Shown here piece by piece: positions 59,696 through 64,000 of a DNA stretch of 64,000 nt (position 1 is its first letter; the number at the start of each line of letters is the position of its first letter). The position numbers and the translations under genes were made by a program. This stretch comes from Rotaria sordida (taxonomy: Eukaryota > Rotifera > Eurotatoria > Philodinida > Philodinidae): positions 124,001 to 188,000 of the forward strand of contig CAJNOL010000200.1 of assembly GCA_905250125.1 (NCBI GenBank), in the 5' to 3' direction. The notes under the pieces are model-generated. The model did not search any database and was not told the DNA's origin. It saw only the letters and a list, made by a program, of their open reading frames with translations.

Positions 59696-61159
59696 GATCT
59701 TTTTTTGTTTTTATTGAAAATATAAAATAAAATGTAATTGAAATCATCTATTAAGATTATGTCATGTAATTTGAAGAAAAAAAAAAACATTTAATACTTT
59801 TTTTTCCTATAATTTTTTTAGAAAATTTAAATTCAATGTCAAACTAATATTATCATAAGATAAAATATATTAAAGCATTCATTCAAAGATTCATATTGAA
59901 TATAATGTAGATATGGAATTGCATATAGCTAGTAAAGTTACAAAGAACTTTATATTATGTTTTATTATCGTTGAATATTTTGAAAAACGTAAACATTTTT
60001 TCTTCACCCGAAAAAATTCTCTCGTCTAAAACAAGAATTGTTTGAGAAGAATATTTTTTATCACAAACGTTATTCTCTACATTTAAAAAATATATTCAAA
60101 ATCTCGATTTAAACAATGAAAATAATCGACTAGTGATATTTGCATGCTCAGATTCGAAATTAATTTTTCATGTCTTAATTCTTATAATACATATTTTTGA
60201 TCAGAAAAATATAAAACGATACGCATATGAAAAATACTTATTGTGTACGTTGATGTGAAGGATATGAATGTGATTATGCTGGCATGATTCCTGTCTTTAC
60301 TAACATCCACACTGCTTTTGTTAAGATTCCTACAAGAGATCTGCTCAGAATTTCAATATTTGAATTTAACTACAGGTCTATACTGTTCCAAGTTTGAAAT
60401 ATGGAATTCACATACATTCTCATAAATTAAACATTGCTTCACTATCAGTAGTATATATATATATTAGTACGTTAATTCAATATTGTTTTCTTTGCTTGCT
60501 TCCTTCTTTGATCTTAAAATTTCAACTAATGTTGTTTCGCTATGCAAACTTCTTATTTTTGTCTACGTAACTATGATTGATTTATATCTACTGTTATTAT
60601 AACAACATACTGAATGGTCTATAATGAAGAAAGTTACAAAACTTCTGTTTAAAACTTACATTCACTAATTTCTTTGAATGTGTATCTAAGTTTCACAAAA
60701 GAAATCTAATCAAAATCGTTCATTATAGTTTTACGTCGATAAAACTTTAACAACAGAAAATGAGCTGCTGAGAATGTAACGTGCTAAATCGTAGAAAGTC
60801 ACGTATTCGTTATTGAGATATAATTAAAATATTTTCTCAACTTATTCTAGTCATGGATTCATCAATTTTTCTTCCGTAGTCTTCTTAAGATGAATGGATA
60901 TTTTAAAATGTACACGATATCGTTCGTCTTATATTGTGGAATAAAACAAGAAGTAACTTCGTCTTGTAGTATGGAGAGAGAACTGAATAAATTATCGGCA
61001 ATAATGTGCTTTTTTCTTTCGAGAATTCGTTGCGTATCGACGATATCGATCTGTGTGTGAATGATTGTAAATGATTTTTGAAATACATTTCGTAAACGAG
61101 GATAAGTCTATTGTACTTCTGCAAGTAGACTAGTTATTATCGAAGGTTTGTGTATAAAA

Positions 61160-62105
61160 ATTAATCAAGTCTTTAATGAAAGAGTATAAAACTGCGACAA
61201 AAAAAAACATTTTATTTTTGATTTCAAGCTTTCAACAAATTACAATTGTCATCGTCAGGAAATCATTAGAAAAGAACAAAATTAAGCTATATATACCGGG
61301 TGACCCCTAAATAAGGAAACGGGCAAAAAATTAAATATCTCCATTACGGCTCGAGCAAACAGACTGATTTCTTTACTACTAATAAAGGCATGTACAAGTT
61401 TTGTATCCATAAAGACAAGCTCAGAGATACTCTTTATTAAGTATTACTAGTGATCTCAACAAAAAAATTTTGCTTTTTTCACAGATAGGAGAAAAACCAA
61501 TATACAAGGTGCTGCAAAAGTCACTTTACCGGAAAGAAAACTGAATATCTCCATTATGGCTCAAGCAAATGAGCTGATCTTTTCACCAATGATAGAGACA
61601 TGTTCAAACTTTATATACATAAAGACATGCTTGGAGAGACCCCCTTGTTAAGTAAACTTTTTTTCTCCTATCTGTGAAAAAGTAAAAATTTTTTTGTTGA
61701 GATCGCTGATGATACTTAACAAAGGATATCTCTAACCTTGTCTTTATGGATGCAAAGGTTGTACATGCCTTTATTAGTAGTAAAGGAATCAGTCTATTTG
61801 CTCGAGCCGTAATGAAGATATTTAATTTTTTGTCCGTTTCCTTATTTATGGGTCATCTGGTACATATGTATACAAAACAAGGCATAGAATAGAACAGAAC
61901 ATTAAAAAAAAACAGTATTACAATATCAATTTATACATCAAAGCTAACACAATTACAATCTCACTATACTTTAAATTAATAGCTTAACTTTGTTCTTTTC
62001 TAATGACTTCTCGATGATGACAATTGTAAATTGTTGAAAGCTTGAAATCAAGAGTAAAATGCTTTTTGTCGAAGTTCTATATTCTTTCATTACATACTTA
62101 TTTCA
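61160..62105. mobile_element. Foldback element (outer) hosting a second inverted-repeat element
   Basis: Outer arms (about 61160-61293 and 61965-62105) are inverted copies: gatttcaagctttcaacaaa pairs with attgttgaaagcttgaaatc, and acaattgtcatcgtcaggaa with the block near 62010-62030. They enclose a different element at 61294-61862. No transposase. The outer element is probably a MITE that took a later insertion near its centre. Confidence 0.65.
61294..61862. mobile_element. Inner MITE nested within foldback element
   Basis: Ends taccgggtgacccctaaata and the inverse tatttatgggtcatctggta, with arms of ~150 bp (to about 61445 and from about 61710). A third, rearranged copy of the arm sequence sits in the middle (about 61503-61660) and begins tatacaaggtgctgcaaaag, like the element at 10653. 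Outer TA dinucleotides suggest a TA target. No ORF. Confidence 0.65.
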
Positions 62106-62460
62106 ACCTGCACTTCCATCCAATTATAATTAAGTCTTGATGGAATCAAGTATCGGTAGAATCATTATTAAGGTGTAGTAAAAGCTCTGTATGAATCTTT
62201 CATTTTCTTTCTTGAATTGTCATTGTTCTATTAGCACAAATTGCTATGACTCCTAGGTGTTTAAAAACAGCATGTACTCGTATTGCGTTTGTTGCACAAC
62301 AATAACGAGATAGCTTGCATGTCTTCATTAGACAAATCTAGGCAACGTAACACTCACTAGATAGTAGACTAAAAAGAAGAAAAAGAAAAGACATGCATCA
62401 CACAGTCTCAATATAAATCACGAGCTTATTTTTTGCTTTTCATTCTTTTTTTTTGACATA

Positions 62461-63423
62461 ATGTCGACTGATATCATCTCTATCCTAAGCGTATTTACAT
62501 TTCACATGAATCGTTATTTGACAATATTCATTCTATTGTTTGGTTCTTTTGGTAATATTATAAATTTATTCATATTTTATCAACCAAAACATCGTACAAA
62601 TCCATGTGCCATCTATTTTTTCTATACATCAATTGCCGATCTAATTGCTCTTTATTCAGGTTTACTTAGTCGAGTTTTTGCTGGTTTCTCGCTTGATAGA
62701 TCGGCAACAGATGCTTCAATTTGTAAAATACGTGCATTTATTATTTGGGTATCAACAACAGCTTCATCCTGGTTTTTAACTTATGCTACTGTCGATCGAT
62801 ATTGTATAAGTTGTCGTGATGCACGTCATCGTAATCTGAGTAATCTTCGTTTTACACGTAAATTAATGTTCATTACGATTATCGGTGGATCATTGATATT
62901 TGCTGAAACTTTCTATTGTTATGTACCAAATCTTAAAAATTCTCCATTGACATGTTATGGTTATAACATAATATGTCGTTTATATAATGAAATTGCTTCA
63001 GCACTTATGTTCGTTTTTCTACCATCAACAATTATGTTTATATTCGGATATTGGACTGTACAAAATGTAAGAAAATTAAATCAGGCAATTGCACCAATGG
63101 TTATTACACATAGAACAATAGTTACAATGAAAAGGACAGATCGACAATTAATTCAAATGTTAATTGTTCAAATTATTCTATTGACTATATTTAATATTCC
63201 TTTGGCTATTCATCGTCTCTATTTAACATCGATGTTACATACTTCAAAAAGTTTGTTGAGATCGACAATCGACAATCTGTGTTTTCAATTCTTTTATCTT
63301 ATTAGTTTTATGAGTTTTGGAATGCCATTTTATATTTATACATTAACTGGAGCAATGTTCAGAAAAGACTTTATGAAACTAGTTCAATTTGTTTATCGAA
63401 AAATGAAAATAGCAGCATTTTAA
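62461..63423 (+). CDS. Class A (rhodopsin-like) GPCR, orphan
   Basis: Intact single-exon 320-residue seven-helix receptor. Seen: TM1 LFGSFGNIINLFIF with the GN motif, TM2 YFFYTSIADLIALY (AD pair), TM3 ending TYATVDRYCIS (intact DRY), a cysteine-bearing second extracellular loop, TM5 around LMFVFLPSTIMFIFGYW, TM6 MLIVQIILLTIFNIPLAI, and TM7 exit SFGMPFYIYTLTGAMFRKDF in place of NPxxY. The TM7/helix 8 phrase is shared with the GPCR at 17439 (FYFYTFTGELFRREF), so both belong to one lineage-type family. The tail is very short. The nearest general class is FMRFamide/peptide or chemosensory-type receptors; the ligand is unknown. Confidence 0.88.
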   Translation: MSTDIISILSVFTFHMNRYLTIFILLFGSFGNIINLFIFYQPKHRTNPCAIYFFYTSIADLIALYSGLLSRVFAGFSLDRSATDASICKIRAFIIWVSTTASSWFLTYATVDRYCISCRDARHRNLSNLRFTRKLMFITIIGGSLIFAETFYCYVPNLKNSPLTCYGYNIICRLYNEIASALMFVFLPSTIMFIFGYWTVQNVRKLNQAIAPMVITHRTIVTMKRTDRQLIQMLIVQIILLTIFNIPLAIHRLYLTSMLHTSKSLLRSTIDNLCFQFFYLISFMSFGMPFYIYTLTGAMFRKDFMKLVQFVYRKMKIAAF

Positions 63424-64000
63424 AAGTCAAAAAGTGTGAGTGTACGTATTCATAACTGTTTTGTGAAAAGATGATTGTTAATGAATGTTGAAGTACGGTG
63501 ATACTCAAAAATAAATCGAAATTGTGCAAATAAAATATTTTGTATTTCATCATTTTGAATGAGACGAGATATTTTTTTAAACGCGTCTTTTAGTTCAAAA
63601 AGATAAAATTCAATATTACAATTGCTATTTATTTTTGTGTAGGATCTACGATCAATTTTGAGCAAAATTAAAGAATATCATTGTTAGTATTTGTGTTTTA
63701 GAGCAGCCAGTATATGACGAAGAGAGAGAGAGAGAGAGAGAGATTGCATTTAGACTAGATAAACTAGGACAACAAGGTTATATTTTGACGAAAATCGAAA
63801 CTCTATATTCTGACAACATCTTGAGATATTAGAAAAGGAAAGTCCTTTGTCAATTGTAGGATTAATTTTGAGCGCCACTGTGCATAACGAGAAAAATGGT
63901 ACAATTGTCTCTTCCTTCCCCTGTTCCAAAGACAATAACTGACATGTCGGCAAAAATCTTTATCATTGTAAAACGTGAAAAAGACTTGTAGCGAGACTTC
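63424..64000. other. Right-edge non-coding sequence
   Basis: Downstream of the GPCR. It holds a GA microsatellite at 63720-63742 and no recognisable gene. Short open frames on the minus strand show no domain. Confidence 0.4.

Larger units (their letters stand above)
59696..62460. other. Intergenic region with nested foldback element
   Basis: 2.8 kb between lysozyme and the second GPCR. Apart from the element at about 61160-62105 I see AT-rich sequence, a TA run near 60453-60466, and no gene. Confidence 0.4.

Noticed and set aside
1..64000. CRISPR arrays, bacterial operons, riboswitches
   Set aside because: None seen; the gene structure is eukaryotic throughout.

Overview
This window is AT-rich nuclear DNA from a small-genome animal. 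The genes have conserved metazoan products, short GT-AG introns (often 50-80 nt), standard stop codons and A/T-ending codons. A bdelloid rotifer or a close lophotrochozoan relative is my best guess. That rests on the compact gene layout, an i-type (destabilase) lysozyme, strongly diverged class A GPCRs and many short foldback transposons. It is inference, because no species marker is visible. No rRNA, convincing tRNA, CRISPR array or bacterial operon was seen.

Layout. 1-3382 (-): 5' part of an SLC25A42-like mitochondrial carrier that runs off the left edge. 3794-6621 (+): two tandem SLC35G/EamA-type transporters. 7370-13655 (-): a nine-exon kindlin (fermitin). 14061-14577 (+): NTF2. 17058-35743 (-): a very large NACHT-WD40 (NWD-type) gene, modelled here with 24 exons, with a class A GPCR (17439-18965, -) lying inside its last intron. 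35744-40700: almost 5 kb with no gene seen. 40701-41165 (-): an orphan cysteine-rich type I membrane protein. 41886-41987 (+): a possible 33-residue single-span micropeptide. 43255-45835 (-): an AF10/MLLT10-type chromatin reader. 46129-47769 (+): a mahogunin-type RING E3 ligase. 51337-55371 (+): a PCTAIRE-type cyclin-dependent kinase. 55921-58960 (+): an NRBF2-like autophagy factor. 59285-59695 (+): an i-type lysozyme. 62461-63423 (+): a second class A GPCR.

Multiexon models were built by hand from homology, GT/AG sites and reading phase. They close in frame throughout, except at the first exon junction of the kinase. The genes do not form one pathway. They cover adhesion (kindlin), nuclear transport (NTF2), transport across membranes (SLC25 and SLC35), chromatin (AF10), ubiquitin ligation (mahogunin), cell-cycle-like kinase signalling (CDK16-18 type), autophagy (NRBF2), innate defence (lysozyme, possibly NACHT-WD40) and chemosensation (GPCRs).

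The most striking non-gene feature is a set of long inverted-repeat (foldback/MITE-like) elements, mostly inside introns. They include a TA-flanked Tc1/mariner-type hairpin (21603-22511), a hAT-type element with a near-perfect 8-bp target duplication (31162-32402) and a nested element-in-element (about 61160-62105). The observations most worth checking are the GPCR nested in the NWD gene, the CaaX-ending NWD tail, the candidate micropeptide, and the kindlin and PCTAIRE motif substitutions.
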